64,000 nt of DNA, from contig NZ_JAFFHZ010000001.1 in assembly GCF_017052585.1 (NCBI RefSeq), forward strand, positions 3,633,501-3,697,500, in the 5' to 3' direction. Source of the DNA: Paenibacillus apiarius (GTDB taxonomy: Bacteria > Bacillota > Bacilli > Paenibacillales > Paenibacillaceae). The notes beneath the pieces are model-generated. The model was not told where the DNA came from. It did no database searches and saw nothing but the letters and a program-made list of their open reading frames with translations. The translations under genes and the position numbers were made by a program. Every line of letters starts with the position of its first letter. Position 1 is the first letter of the stretch. This document shows positions 7,860 to 16,412 of this stretch, in pieces.

Positions 7860-9473
7860 ATGATGAAACGAAGCAACTTGATGATGGCCATTGCATTGAC
7901 GCTCATTTTGACTTTGGTTGCGGGCTGCGCGCCAAAGGCGAATCAAGCCGGAGGAGAGAGCTCTGCCGGCGCAACGGGAGAACAAACGAATGCGCCTGCG
8001 AATGGCGCCGGCGGCAAGACGCTGACCGTCGCATATTCCGAAGGCGGGCAGACGCTCGATCCGGCGGAAGCGAACGATCTGACTTCTGATACATTGGTGC
8101 TGTCCACCTATGATCAGCTCGTAACGTATGGCGTCAAAAATGTAGATGGCGCGGATATCGCTGCCACGGAAGAAATCAAGCCGATGCTGGCCGAGTCGTG
8201 GGACGTATCCGATGACCAGAAGACGTATACGTTCAAGCTGCGCAAGGACGTGAAGTTCCATAGCGGCAATCCGCTGAATGCCGATGCGGTCGTGTTCTCG
8301 CTCGATCATATCAAAAACTCGAACTCGGGCGGATTTTTGTATCAGCAGGCTTCTATCGAGTCGTTCCGCAAGGTGGATGATAATACGGTGGAAGTGAAGC
8401 TGGAGCGTCCGAACCATATGTTTTTGCAAATCTTGGCGATGTACTCCTTCTCGGTCATCGATCCGCAAGCGATAGAAGGGGATGCGAATGAGTTCTTGAA
8501 GACGAAGACGGCCGGTTCCGGTCCGTTCAAGCTTGAAAAATGGGATCCTTCCTCCGAAGCTGTGTTCGTAGCGAACGACAATTACTGGCAGGAGCGGGCC
8601 AAGCTGGACAAAGTTGTCATGAAGTTCATGAAGGAAGCATCGTCCCGCACGATGCTGCTGAACAAAGGCGACATTGATCTGGCCATGGAAATTCCGCCGA
8701 AGGATGTCGATACGCTGAAGCAGAACAGCGGGCTGACTGTACGTTCGGATGCGAGCAACCGCATTTTGTATATGGGTCTGAACAATAATGTGAAGCCGTT
8801 CGACAATCCGAAGGTGCGTCAAGCGATCGGATATGCGATTCCGCATGAATTGCTCTTGAAGGACGTCATGTACGGACAAGCCAAGCAAATGAAGAGCATC
8901 GTGGCAAGCAATACGCCTGGTTTCTCCGATAAGGGCTATGTGTATGAATATAACTTGGACAAAGCGAAACAACTGCTGAAGGAAGCAGGCTACGAGGATG
9001 GCTTCCAGTTCGATTTCACGCTGGGCTCCGGCTTTAAAGACTGGGAAGACGCCGCTACGGTCATTCAAGCAGAGTTGAAGAAGATCGGCGTCACGATGAA
9101 CATCAACAAGTTGGCGCGCGCGCAGTTCCTGGAACAGCTTCGCACCGGCAACGTGCAGGCATTCATGTCGAAATGGACCTCGTTCGTCAATGATCCGGAA
9201 TATCATCTTGGGTTCTTGGTGGATAGCGAAAGCTCGTCCAACTATGTGCATTACAACAATGCGAAGGTGAATGAGCTGCTGAAGGAAGCAGCCGTCGAGA
9301 CGGACATGACGAAGCGCAACGGAATGTACGAAGAGATCCAAAGCTTTATTAATACGGACATGCCTTACGTGTACATGTACGAATATAACCGCCTCGTGGC
9401 ATTTAAGAACAACGTGAAAGGTTATATTTTCTTCCCGGATGAATGCTTGCGTTTTTACCCGATTTCAAAATAA
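7860..9473 (+). CDS. dppA: Peptide-type ABC transporter substrate-binding lipoprotein (DppA/OppA, SBP_bac_5)
   Basis: Captures the substrate outside the membrane. The ATG at 7860 lies 7 bp after GGGGGAGG; the TTG at 7836 is upstream of that site. The signal peptide ends with LVAGC, the lipobox. The mature protein carries the SBP_bac_5 signature LAESWDVSDDQKTYTFKLRK and DVKFHSGNPLNADAVVFSLD. The family takes dipeptides, oligopeptides, nickel chelates, opines and N-acylated amino acids, so the fold does not name the ligand. The adjacent deacylase argues for a peptide or acyl-amino-acid substrate. Confidence 0.9.
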   Translation: MMKRSNLMMAIALTLILTLVAGCAPKANQAGGESSAGATGEQTNAPANGAGGKTLTVAYSEGGQTLDPAEANDLTSDTLVLSTYDQLVTYGVKNVDGADIAATEEIKPMLAESWDVSDDQKTYTFKLRKDVKFHSGNPLNADAVVFSLDHIKNSNSGGFLYQQASIESFRKVDDNTVEVKLERPNHMFLQILAMYSFSVIDPQAIEGDANEFLKTKTAGSGPFKLEKWDPSSEAVFVANDNYWQERAKLDKVVMKFMKEASSRTMLLNKGDIDLAMEIPPKDVDTLKQNSGLTVRSDASNRILYMGLNNNVKPFDNPKVRQAIGYAIPHELLLKDVMYGQAKQMKSIVASNTPGFSDKGYVYEYNLDKAKQLLKEAGYEDGFQFDFTLGSGFKDWEDAATVIQAELKKIGVTMNINKLARAQFLEQLRTGNVQAFMSKWTSFVNDPEYHLGFLVDSESSSNYVHYNNAKVNELLKEAAVETDMTKRNGMYEEIQSFINTDMPYVYMYEYNRLVAFKNNVKGYIFFPDECLRFYPISK

Positions 9474-9518
9474 GAGATAGAGATTGCAACGGATATGGAT
9501 AAACAGGAGGGGATTGCG

Positions 9519-10778
9519 GTGAACGAATGGAAGCAACGCTGGTTAGACGAAGTGGAACAACGCAGAGACGAATTGCTGGGCTTGTGCTCGAAGCTCATTC
9601 AATTCCCAACAGAGAATCCTCCCGGGGACTCGCGTGAAATCAGTCAATTCATTATCGACTACTTGGCAGAGGTCGGCATAGAGACGAAGGTGCATGACGC
9701 AGGCGATAATATGCTGAATCTAATTGCGACGATCGGCGATGAAGCCGCTTCGGATCGCCATCTAATCTATTGCGGCCATACAGATGTCGTGCCGGCAGGC
9801 GACCGTTCCCGCTGGAATTTCGACCCGTTCTGTGGCGAGGTGCGGGACGGATATGTGCTTGGACGCGGGGCGAGCGATATGAAATGCGGTTTGGCGGGAC
9901 TTATTTTCAGCGTAAAGCTGCTGAAGGAACTGCAAGTTCCGCTTCAAGGCAGACTGTCGCTGCTTATCGTGCCGGATGAGGAAACCGGCGGCCACCTCGG
10001 CGTGCCGTGGGTATTCGAACGGAAGCTCATTCATGGCACGGCGGCGGTCATTGCCGAGCCGTCGCATCCGCTGCATCCGACAATCGGGCAGAAGGGCAGC
10101 TGCTGGTTCAACTTCACGGTGACGGGAACGCCGGGACACGGCAGCTTGTCTCCGCTGCTCGGAGACAATGCGATTATGAAGGCGGCCGCAGCCGTTCAGG
10201 CGCTGCAGCAGCTGCATCACTATCCGGTGGAGCTGCCGAATGAAGTGAAGGACATTATCGAAGTGACGAAGCGCTATATCGCGGAAAAAGAAAATGCAGA
10301 TTTCTCCGCCATCATCGACCGCGTGTCGGTCAATGTAGGCCTCATCGAAGGCGGAACGAAGACGAACGTCGTGCCTGACCGCTGTACGGTCAGTGTCGAT
10401 ACGCGCCTGCCGTTCGGAGTCGAACCAAGCCAAGTGCTGGCCGAGGCGAAGCGGCTGCTCTCCGAGATCGGCATTGAGACGGAGCTTCACCCTGAAGGCT
10501 TCCAAGGATTGGCCAACTGGACGCCGCCGACCGATCCGATCGTGGAGGAGCTTGTGCAGCATATATGCGACGTGAAGCAGGAAGAAGGATACGGAGTATT
10601 GCAATGGGCTTCCAGCGATGCGCGGCATTTCCGCCGCGCCGGCATTCCGGTGCTGCAATACGGTCCGGCAGAGCTGTCCACGATACACGGCTTCAACGAA
10701 AAAGCTCCGGTGCAGGATGTGGTGGATGCAGCCAAGGTGTATGCGTTGACCGCGCTCAGCTACTTGGGTGGTGAGTAA
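9519..10778 (+). CDS. M20-family metallopeptidase/deacylase (ArgE/DapE/ACY1 type)
   Basis: Predicted cytosolic zinc hydrolase that would cleave the imported compound. The GTG at 9519 is 6 bp after AGGAGGGG; the ATG at 9495 has no site. The 419 residues contain the two-metal centre: [10 protein letters not shown] (His near residue 87), [10 protein letters not shown] (bridging Asp), catalytic PDEETGG, a later EPS metal ligand and a C-terminal HGFNEKAPV histidine. A dimerisation lid is present around [18 protein letters not shown]20 members remove acyl groups or split dipeptides; substrate preference cannot be read. Its stop codon is one base before the dppD ATG, so the two are translationally close. 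Confidence 0.88.
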   Translation: MNEWKQRWLDEVEQRRDELLGLCSKLIQFPTENPPGDSREISQFIIDYLAEVGIETKVHDAGDNMLNLIATIGDEAASDRHLIYCGHTDVVPAGDRSRWNFDPFCGEVRDGYVLGRGASDMKCGLAGLIFSVKLLKELQVPLQGRLSLLIVPDEETGGHLGVPWVFERKLIHGTAAVIAEPSHPLHPTIGQKGSCWFNFTVTGTPGHGSLSPLLGDNAIMKAAAAVQALQQLHHYPVELPNEVKDIIEVTKRYIAEKENADFSAIIDRVSVNVGLIEGGTKTNVVPDRCTVSVDTRLPFGVEPSQVLAEAKRLLSEIGIETELHPEGFQGLANWTPPTDPIVEELVQHICDVKQEEGYGVLQWASSDARHFRRAGIPVLQYGPAELSTIHGFNEKAPVQDVVDAAKVYALTALSYLGGE

Positions 10779-10779
10779 A

Positions 10780-11760
10780 ATGGAACCGGTGCTGCAAGTC
10801 GAACAGCTGGAAACAGAGTTTGTTACGAACGGGGGCGTCTTCAAGGCGGTGGACGGCGTAAGCTTCCATGTGCACCAAGGAGAAACGCTCGGCGTTGTCG
10901 GCGAATCGGGCTGCGGCAAGAGTGTAACCTCGTTGTCCATCATGGGACTCCTGCCGAAGAAGATCGGGCGGGTGAAGGGAGGGCGCATTCAATTTCATGG
11001 AAGCGACCTGCTGAATGTCCCGGAGAAGCAGATGAGGTCCATTCGCGGCAATCGCATCGCTATGATTTTTCAGGAGCCGATGACTTCGCTCAATCCGGTA
11101 TTCCGTATCGGCGATCAATTGGCGGAGGCCATCCAGCTTCACATGCAGCTGAAGCGCAAGGAGGCGATGAGGCATGCCGTCGACATGCTGCGCAAGGTCG
11201 GCATCCCTCATCCCGAGTCGGTGGCGCAGGAATATCCGCACCAGCTCTCGGGCGGAATGCGGCAGCGGGTCATGATAGCGATGGCGATGTCCTGCAATCC
11301 CGAGGTGCTGATCGCCGATGAGCCGACGACGGCGCTTGACGTGACGATTCAAGCGCAAATTTTGGATTTGATGCGCCAGCTGCAGGAAGAAGAGAAGACG
11401 TCAATCCTGCTCATTACCCACGACCTCGGGGTCGTCGCGGAGATGTGCCACCGCGTGGTTGTCATGTACGCGGGGCAGGTCGTAGAGGAGGCGGATGTGG
11501 ACACGCTGTTCGAATCGCCTCAGCATCCATATACGCAGGGGCTGCTGTCATCGCTGCCGCAGCTTGCCGGAGAGCAGGAGCGGCTGGAATCGATACCCGG
11601 CACGGTGCCGAGCCCGCTTAATATGCCGCCAGGCTGCCGCTTCGCGCCGCGCTGCAAATATCGCGTGGAAGCGTGCGAACAAGTGCAGCCCGGGCTGACG
11701 GATTTGGGAGATGGGCACCGTTGCCGTTGTCTGCTCGTTGAGAAGGGGGTGGCGCGATGA
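10780..11760 (+). CDS. dppD: Peptide-type ABC transporter ATP-binding protein (DppD/OppD)
   Basis: One of the two ATPases of the importer. The ATG at 10780 is preferred; in-frame GTG codons at 10768 and 10771 would overlap the deacylase gene. Motifs are Walker A GESGCGKS, signature LSGGMRQRV, Walker [12 protein letters not shown] and the H-loop [12 protein letters not shown]. The C-terminal oligopeptide-transporter tail ([17 protein letters not shown] and a later HRCRC) holds several conserved cysteines. In a related mycobacterial DppD such cysteines bind an iron-sulfur cluster, as I recall. It overlaps dppF by four bases (ATGA). Confidence 0.92.
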   Translation: MEPVLQVEQLETEFVTNGGVFKAVDGVSFHVHQGETLGVVGESGCGKSVTSLSIMGLLPKKIGRVKGGRIQFHGSDLLNVPEKQMRSIRGNRIAMIFQEPMTSLNPVFRIGDQLAEAIQLHMQLKRKEAMRHAVDMLRKVGIPHPESVAQEYPHQLSGGMRQRVMIAMAMSCNPEVLIADEPTTALDVTIQAQILDLMRQLQEEEKTSILLITHDLGVVAEMCHRVVVMYAGQVVEEADVDTLFESPQHPYTQGLLSSLPQLAGEQERLESIPGTVPSPLNMPPGCRFAPRCKYRVEACEQVQPGLTDLGDGHRCRCLLVEKGVAR

Positions 11761-12719
11761 CTGCGTTGCTGCAAGTGCGCAATCTAAAAAAGCATTATCC
11801 GATTCGCCAAGGACTGCTTAATAAACAGGTCGGTTCCGTGAAGTCGGTGGATGGCTTGAACTTCGACATATATGAAGGAGAGACGTTCGGCATCGTCGGC
11901 GAATCGGGCTGCGGCAAATCGACGACCGGCCGCTCGGTCTTGCGCTTGATTGAACCGACGGAAGGCGAAGTATGGTTTCAAGGACGCAACATTATGCAGC
12001 TTGGTCCGAAGGAGCTGCGCCTGTTGCGTCCCGAGATGAGCATGATCTTTCAAGATCCTTATGCATCGCTGAATCCGCGCTGGACCGTTCAGCGCATCTT
12101 GGAGGAGCCGCTTCAGACGCATCAATCGATGCGAACGGCGGAGCGCAAGCAGCGCGTGCAGGAGCTGATGGAGCGGGTGGGGCTGTCCGCATTTCAAGCG
12201 AACCGCTTCCCGCACGAATTTTCCGGAGGCCAGCGTCAGCGCGTCGGCATCGCCCGTGCCTTGGCGCTGAATCCGAAGTTCATTGTCTGCGACGAGCCGG
12301 TCTCGGCGCTAGACGTATCGATTCAGTCACAGGTGCTGAACTTGATGCAGGATCTGCAGGAGCAATCGAAGCTGACCTATATGTTTATTTCTCACGACTT
12401 ATCGGTCGTCAAGTTTTTGTGCACCCGCGTCGGCGTCATGTATCTTGGAAAAATGGTGGAGCTGGCGCCGAAGCGCAAGCTGTATGCCAATCCGTTGCAT
12501 CCATATACGAAGGCGCTCATGTCGGCCGTGCCTGTGCCGAATCCGAAGGCGAAGAAGGAGCGCATCGTGCTGACGGGCGAGGTGCCAAGCGCCAAGAACC
12601 CTCCCCAAGGCTGCGCCTTTCATCTCCGTTGCCCGATAGCGACGGAGCATTGCCGGAGCGTGCAGCCGGAGTGGCGGGAGGCTGATGAAGAACATTGGGT
12701 GGCTTGCCACAATTTATAA
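11757..12719 (+). CDS. dppF: Peptide-type ABC transporter ATP-binding protein (DppF/OppF)
   Basis: Second ATPase of the importer, 320 aa, starting inside the dppD stop codon. Motifs are [41 protein letters not shown] and [12 protein letters not shown]. The tail [15 protein letters not shown] repeats the cysteine-rich C-terminal domain of peptide-transporter ATPases. After the stop codon there is a small hairpin and then the DUF1177 gene. Confidence 0.92.
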   Translation: MTALLQVRNLKKHYPIRQGLLNKQVGSVKSVDGLNFDIYEGETFGIVGESGCGKSTTGRSVLRLIEPTEGEVWFQGRNIMQLGPKELRLLRPEMSMIFQDPYASLNPRWTVQRILEEPLQTHQSMRTAERKQRVQELMERVGLSAFQANRFPHEFSGGQRQRVGIARALALNPKFIVCDEPVSALDVSIQSQVLNLMQDLQEQSKLTYMFISHDLSVVKFLCTRVGVMYLGKMVELAPKRKLYANPLHPYTKALMSAVPVPNPKAKKERIVLTGEVPSAKNPPQGCAFHLRCPIATEHCRSVQPEWREADEEHWVACHNL

Positions 12720-12723
12720 TGCC

Positions 12724-12742
12724 TGCACGGTGGCCCCGTGCA
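12724..12742 (+). other. Intra-operon hairpin without a T tract
   Basis: A perfect 7-bp stem (12724-12730 with 12736-12742) encloses a 5-base loop. It starts right after the dppF stop codon and has no T run, so it is more likely an RNA-stability or processing element than a terminator. Confidence 0.5.
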
Positions 12743-12790
12743 AGGCCAATACGGACATCTATGATATCGAGCTGAAAGGGAGAGAAAATC

Positions 12791-13738
12791 ATGGCTTTAC
12801 TGCAAACGTTGCAAATATATGAAGCGGTAGACAATGCATTTACATCCGGCGAAGCGGTGAAGGAGCTGTTCAAGCCTTACCCGCTTGCTGACGTAAGTGT
12901 GCAGCGCGTTCATGGGGAAAAGGGATTTACAGATTTCATCCGCATCTTCATCCCGGGAACGGAAGGCAAGAGTCAGGGCGGACAAACGCCGAGCTTCGGT
13001 ATTGTCGGACGGCTGGGCGGACTGGGTGCGCGGCCGCAGCGCATCGGACTCGTCTCCGATGGCGACGGCGCAATTGCGGCGTTGGCGGCTGCGTTGAAGC
13101 TTGCCGACATGAGCGGGAAGGGTGACCGGTTGAAAGGGGATGTGTATATTACGACCCATGTATGCCCGGACGCACCGACCTTGCCGCATGAACCGGTTGA
13201 TTTCATGGATTCGCCCGTCGATATTGCGACGATGAACGAATACGAGGTGCTGGAAGAGATGGAAGCCATTTTGTCCATCGATACGACAAAAGGCAACCGT
13301 GTCATCAACCATAAAGGGATTGCCATTTCCCCGACGGTGAAAGAGGGCTACATCATGCGCATTAGCGATGATTTACTTCGGATTATGGAGATGACGACCG
13401 GACAGCATCCGGTCACGTTCCCGATTACGATGCAAGACATTACTCCATACGGCAACGGGCTGTATCACATTAACAGCATCTTGCAGCCTTGCGTGACGAC
13501 CGCCGCCCCGGTTGTAGGCGTCGCGATTACGGCACAGTCTACTGTACCGGGCTGTGGTACGGGAGCCAGCCATGAAGTGGATATTGCCTTGGCTGCTCGC
13601 TTCGCGGTGGAGGTAGCCAAGGAATTCACGAATGAAGTCTGTTCCTTCTATAATAAAGACGAGTTCGAGCACATGTTGAATTTATATGGACCGATGAATG
13701 CCCTGCAGACGCTGGGCAGACCGTTAGCGGAGGTCTAG
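12791..13738 (+). CDS. DUF1177-family protein
   Basis: Protein of 315 residues recognised as DUF1177 from its overall sequence; its biochemical role is not established. The start follows AAAGGGAGAG. Conspicuous conserved-looking blocks are FGIVGRLGGLGARPQRIGLV, a DGDGAIAALAAALKLADM segment, ITTHVCPDAPTLPHEPVDFM rich in potential metal ligands (His, Cys, Asp, His), NHKGIAISPTVKEGYI and GCGTGASHEVDIALAARF. The layout loosely recalls metallo-aminopeptidases with a carrier-type fold, but this is speculative. It is linked to the dpp/M20 genes and precedes the AroM-family gene. Confidence 0.8.
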   Translation: MALLQTLQIYEAVDNAFTSGEAVKELFKPYPLADVSVQRVHGEKGFTDFIRIFIPGTEGKSQGGQTPSFGIVGRLGGLGARPQRIGLVSDGDGAIAALAAALKLADMSGKGDRLKGDVYITTHVCPDAPTLPHEPVDFMDSPVDIATMNEYEVLEEMEAILSIDTTKGNRVINHKGIAISPTVKEGYIMRISDDLLRIMEMTTGQHPVTFPITMQDITPYGNGLYHINSILQPCVTTAAPVVGVAITAQSTVPGCGTGASHEVDIALAARFAVEVAKEFTNEVCSFYNKDEFEHMLNLYGPMNALQTLGRPLAEV

Positions 13739-13758
13739 GACAAAGCGGCCGTTCAACG

Positions 13759-13814
13759 ATCGGCAATTGGAGTTCGGCATCGGCATTCTGCATTCTACAG
13801 TCGGCATTCGGCCC
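13759..13814 (+). repeat. Short imperfect tandem repeats of TCGGCATT type
   Basis: The spacer between the DUF1177 and AroM-family genes carries several imperfect copies of TCGGCATTC or CGGCAATT. No promoter or terminator is recognised in this 127-bp gap, so the operon may continue through it. Confidence 0.4.
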
Positions 13815-13865
13815 AAGCGCTAAGTCGTCTCATATAGGCTCATGATGGGGAAAGGAGAGATTCGG

Positions 13866-14570
13866 ATGGAACGAAGCGATAGTTGGCAAGGCGTGAAAAT
13901 AGGGCTCATTACGATAGGTCAAGCGCCACGAACGGATGTGCAGCCGCTAATCGAGCGTTGGTTGGCCCCTTGCGCAGATGTGCTGCAAGTCGGCGTCTTA
14001 GACGGTATGACGCTGGCGCAGATTGAACGCGAGCTTGGCCCGCAGCGAGGCGAGTTCGTGCTGACGACGCGGCTGGCCGACGGTGAAGCTGTCGTCTTGT
14101 CCGCGGCGAAAACGGAAGAAGCCATGCAGCGCTTGATCGACGAATGTGAACGGAACGGCTGTCAAGTGATCGTCCTGCTCTGCACCGGAGCGTTCCGCAA
14201 TCTCGGCACTGAACGGGCCTTGTTGATTGAACCTGAACGTGTGCTGACTCCTGCTATTGCGAAGCTGGCGGGCAGGACTCCGCTTGGGCTTATTATTCCG
14301 CTTGCGGAGCAGGCAGAGGAGATGCGCCGGAAATGGGGAGCCTTCGACGCGGCGATTACGACAGCCGCGGCTTCCCCCTATACGGCAACGAGCGGGCAGA
14401 TCGCGGCGGCGGCACAGGAATTGAGAGCTGCGGGCGCCGGAATTATCGTGCTCGATTGCATGGGATACACGTTAGAACACCAATATATCGCCAGAGAGGC
14501 GAGCGGATGCTTCGTGCTGCTGTCGAGCAGCTTGCTGTTCAAACTGTTGACTGAGCTATGCGAGCTTTAA
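13866..14570 (+). CDS. AroM-family protein with two racemase-like cysteines
   Basis: 234 residues; the ATG at 13866 is 7 bp after AAAGGAGA, which rules out the ATG at 13842. The sequence matches the AroM family, named after an E. coli gene next to aroL whose function is not established. It opens with GLITIGQAPRTDV and carries VLLCTGAF (Cys106) and IIVLDCMGY (Cys198), each at the end of a predicted beta strand. Two such cysteines are the catalytic acid-base pair of cofactor-independent Asp/Glu/hydantoin racemases; assigning that chemistry here is inference. Being last in a transport and deacylation operon, it may invert or otherwise process the released amino acid. Confidence 0.82.
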   Translation: MERSDSWQGVKIGLITIGQAPRTDVQPLIERWLAPCADVLQVGVLDGMTLAQIERELGPQRGEFVLTTRLADGEAVVLSAAKTEEAMQRLIDECERNGCQVIVLLCTGAFRNLGTERALLIEPERVLTPAIAKLAGRTPLGLIIPLAEQAEEMRRKWGAFDAAITTAAASPYTATSGQIAAAAQELRAAGAGIIVLDCMGYTLEHQYIAREASGCFVLLSSSLLFKLLTELCEL

Positions 14571-14584
14571 ATCTATAAGAGTCG

Positions 14585-14634
14585 AATACCGCCTGTTGTT
14601 TGCCGGGAGCAAGCAGCGGGCGGTATTTTATTTT
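14585..14634 (+). terminator. Terminator of the dpp-M20-DUF1177-AroM operon
   Basis: A 9-bp perfect outer stem (14585-14593 with 14619-14627) with inner pairing is followed by TTATTTTG. Confidence 0.8.
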
Positions 14635-14681
14635 GAAGTGCCCCTGTCATGTTGCCACTTTATTCTTCTGGGAGATAGCCT

Positions 14682-14720
14682 GCCGTTCCATCCTTTGCCT
14701 CACTCTCCCCTCCATTCAGA
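14682..14720 (-). repeat. Dispersed intergenic repeat family A, copy A2
   Basis: Closely matches copy A1 at 726-764 (GTTCCATCCTTTG, CTCACTCTCCCC, ATTCAG). It lies immediately upstream of the gene fragment that ends at 15034, so it may mark a rearrangement edge. Confidence 0.6.
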
Positions 14721-14734
14721 GAATTGAAAGCACC

Positions 14735-15034
14735 CACTTTCCATTGATCAATGGAAGGCAGTCTTTTGTTCTTGTTCAAGTGTGGTTTAGATATGACCCT
14801 TCAAACCATGTTGTAAGTGAGACATTAAGAGCCAATGAGTCCCATTGGAATATTAACCCTTCAACTCTCGTGGACGATCAAGGTAACGAACACTGGGTTT
14901 CCGGCACATTGGCATGTGCTGTAGGTAAATTTAAAGTATCTCTCACACTTTCTGGCGGAGCAATCTCAACTACACATAGATTATATATTCAATGTGATGA
15001 TATTGATGTTGGTGGATGGATAGAAAATGGGTAG
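14735..15034 (+). pseudogene. Probable 3' fragment of an unknown gene
   Basis: About 100 residues of protein-like sequence (for example VWFRYDPSNHVV, WNINPSTLVDDQGNEHWVSG and RLYIQCDDIDVGGW) end at a TAG at 15032-15034. The frame is open back to 14600, but that part overlaps the previous terminator and repeat A2, and no start codon has a ribosome-binding site. Base composition is clearly more AT-rich than the flanking operons. I read it as a beta-rich domain whose 5' part was lost. A short intact gene with a weak start cannot be excluded. No family recognised. Confidence 0.4.
14739..14756. repeat. Perfect 18-bp palindrome
   Basis: TTCCATTGATCAATGGAA is identical to its reverse complement. 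It lies at the 5' edge of the AT-rich fragment, next to repeat A2, and could be an operator or a recombination site. Confidence 0.5.
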
Positions 15035-15071
15035 AATAATATTAATAACCTCACATATAAGGGGAGCAACT

Positions 15072-15332
15072 ATGATTAAATGGAGGGATAATATGAGTAA
15101 AAAGCCACTTTGGTATCATATTTTATTATTAGTTGTTCTTTTGCCAGCCATAGAAGGATTGATTACAAACACACAAAGCTCCCATTTTAGAGTTATGATA
15201 TCCATAACAGCAGTGCTTTGGATTATAGGGATGATGGAAATTAGGAAAAATTTAAACGTGGCGATTTGGTTGTTAGTACTCTTTGCTCTAATGTTTATTT
15301 TAATGGCAGAAATATCAAAAATAAGCGCCTAG
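15072..15332 (+). CDS. Small membrane protein of unknown function
   Basis: 86 residues from the ATG at 15072, which follows AAGGGGAG; a second well-placed start is the ATG at 15093 after GGAGGGA (79 residues). Two or three hydrophobic segments are visible (YHILLLVVLLPAIEGLI, VMISITAVLWIIGMM, AIWLLVLFALMFILM). AT-rich codon use matches the preceding fragment and differs from the flanking genes, suggesting a shared recent origin. No family recognised. Confidence 0.55.
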   Translation: MIKWRDNMSKKPLWYHILLLVVLLPAIEGLITNTQSSHFRVMISITAVLWIIGMMEIRKNLNVAIWLLVLFALMFILMAEISKISA

Positions 15333-15521
15333 GCAATGGAGTAGTGCCAGAAAAACATACATATCTGAATTCGTCTAATCATTCTCAAGCATGTTCATTT
15401 TGGTAATGTGTAAAAATGAATCCAACCCGACAAAATCTTCCGGCAATGCGTGAGCGTGTTCGGATTATTAAATTATCCCCAATGCTTCTTTTTCCACGCC
15501 ATCCGGGTAGTTAGCGGCCCC

Positions 15522-15593
15522 AAAAGCCCAATGGAACAACCTTGAGCCACTTTCCGGTTATGCCATTAGTAGTTCTGGATTGCTTGGGCTTTT
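15522..15593. repeat. Inverted repeat with 52-base spacer
   Basis: AAAAGCCCAA at 15522-15531 is the exact reverse complement of TTGGGCTTTT at 15584-15593. No transposase remnant was recognised beside it. Confidence 0.4.
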
Positions 15594-16001
15594 AGTGGGT
15601 CCTCATTCAGGCTCTATTTGGAATGTAACGTTGTTTTCCGCGTCAAATAACCCTCTATTTATTTGTTCTTAAATCTCTCCATTTTTTTTCATATCCTAAT
15701 TTCTACATGTTCATTTTAAAGTGAATTTGAAAGTGGACTCCAATTCTTCTTTTCTGCCGGTGCAGTGTTTCCAATCGCTGCAATGAGCGTTATTCAGACC
15801 TTGATTTTTAGACATAACACAGAACATGAGATCGGGCTTCCTTTTCCCATAGCCCTTAGATCCATTCTCCCTTTAAGTCAGAAAGGACAGCATTGGGGCC
15901 AAGGCGCTTAAGGCTTGCAGCAGACATCATTCGGTAGATTCGGCTAACTATGACAGCATTTTTACTTGATAGCGTTTAGCATCAGCATTACAGTGACATC
16001 T

Positions 16002-16184
16002 TCTGAAGGAAAGGGAGAATGAAGCAAAGGTTGCTAAGAGACTGAATCGGTGCCCTAGCACGTAAACGTGCCATCATCTGACGAAAGGGGAGAATGGAGC
16101 GAAGATTGTAGAAGAAGGCCAATCTCCCCTCTCAGCCGCGAACAATGCGCAGCCCTCTGAAGGAAGGGGAGAACGAAGCAAAGG
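16002..16184 (+). repeat. Three direct copies of repeat family A
   Basis: Units at 16002-16030, 16077-16107 and 16156-16184 share TCTGAAGGAAGGGGAGAA followed by a GAAGCAAAG-like part and a GAAGAAG tail, spaced about 75-80 bp. The reverse complements of 726-764 and 14682-14720 show the same core. Spacing and divergence look like old tandem duplication. Confidence 0.6.
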
Positions 16185-16412
16185 CGTTGAAGAAGCGAAG
16201 CTCCTTTTTTACAAGATGGAGCGACTCAGTAGAATCGGAAGAAGGCGGGACATGTATGAAAGTCGCTTGCTTAGCCATAGAATATTATGGAATATATTTG
16301 TATAATTAAGGGAATCGTTTGTTTCCCTGCACTCTGGCACGTTTAGAAAGTGCGGTTCCGGTAATCTATCATGGTTCCCTCTTTTTTTAGGCCTCTATAA
16401 AGGAGCTCAGGT

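Larger units (their letters stand above)
15333..16412. other. Gene-free 1.08-kb accessory stretch
   Basis: No credible ORF on either strand. It contains a long-range 10-bp inverted repeat (15522-15531 with 15584-15593), a GCACGT-AA-ACGTGC hairpin (16058-16071), three direct copies of repeat family A, an 8-bp inverted AGGGGAGA pair (16086-16093 with 16123-16130) and a lone TATAAT at 16301-16306 upstream of the glycosyltransferase gene. Composition is AT-rich in the first half. It looks like decayed intergenic or mobile DNA. Confidence 0.6.

Noticed and set aside
7461..9341. A 626-codon open frame on the minus strand
   Set aside because: It lies opposite the dppC and dppA genes, has no ribosome-binding site, and its composition is that of an antisense shadow of codon-biased genes.
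15522..15593. Insertion-sequence ends
   Set aside because: The 10-bp inverted repeat has no transposase gene or fragment and no target duplication that I could see.
16002..16184. CRISPR array
   Set aside because: Only three diverged units with unequal spacers, present elsewhere in both orientations; no cas genes.
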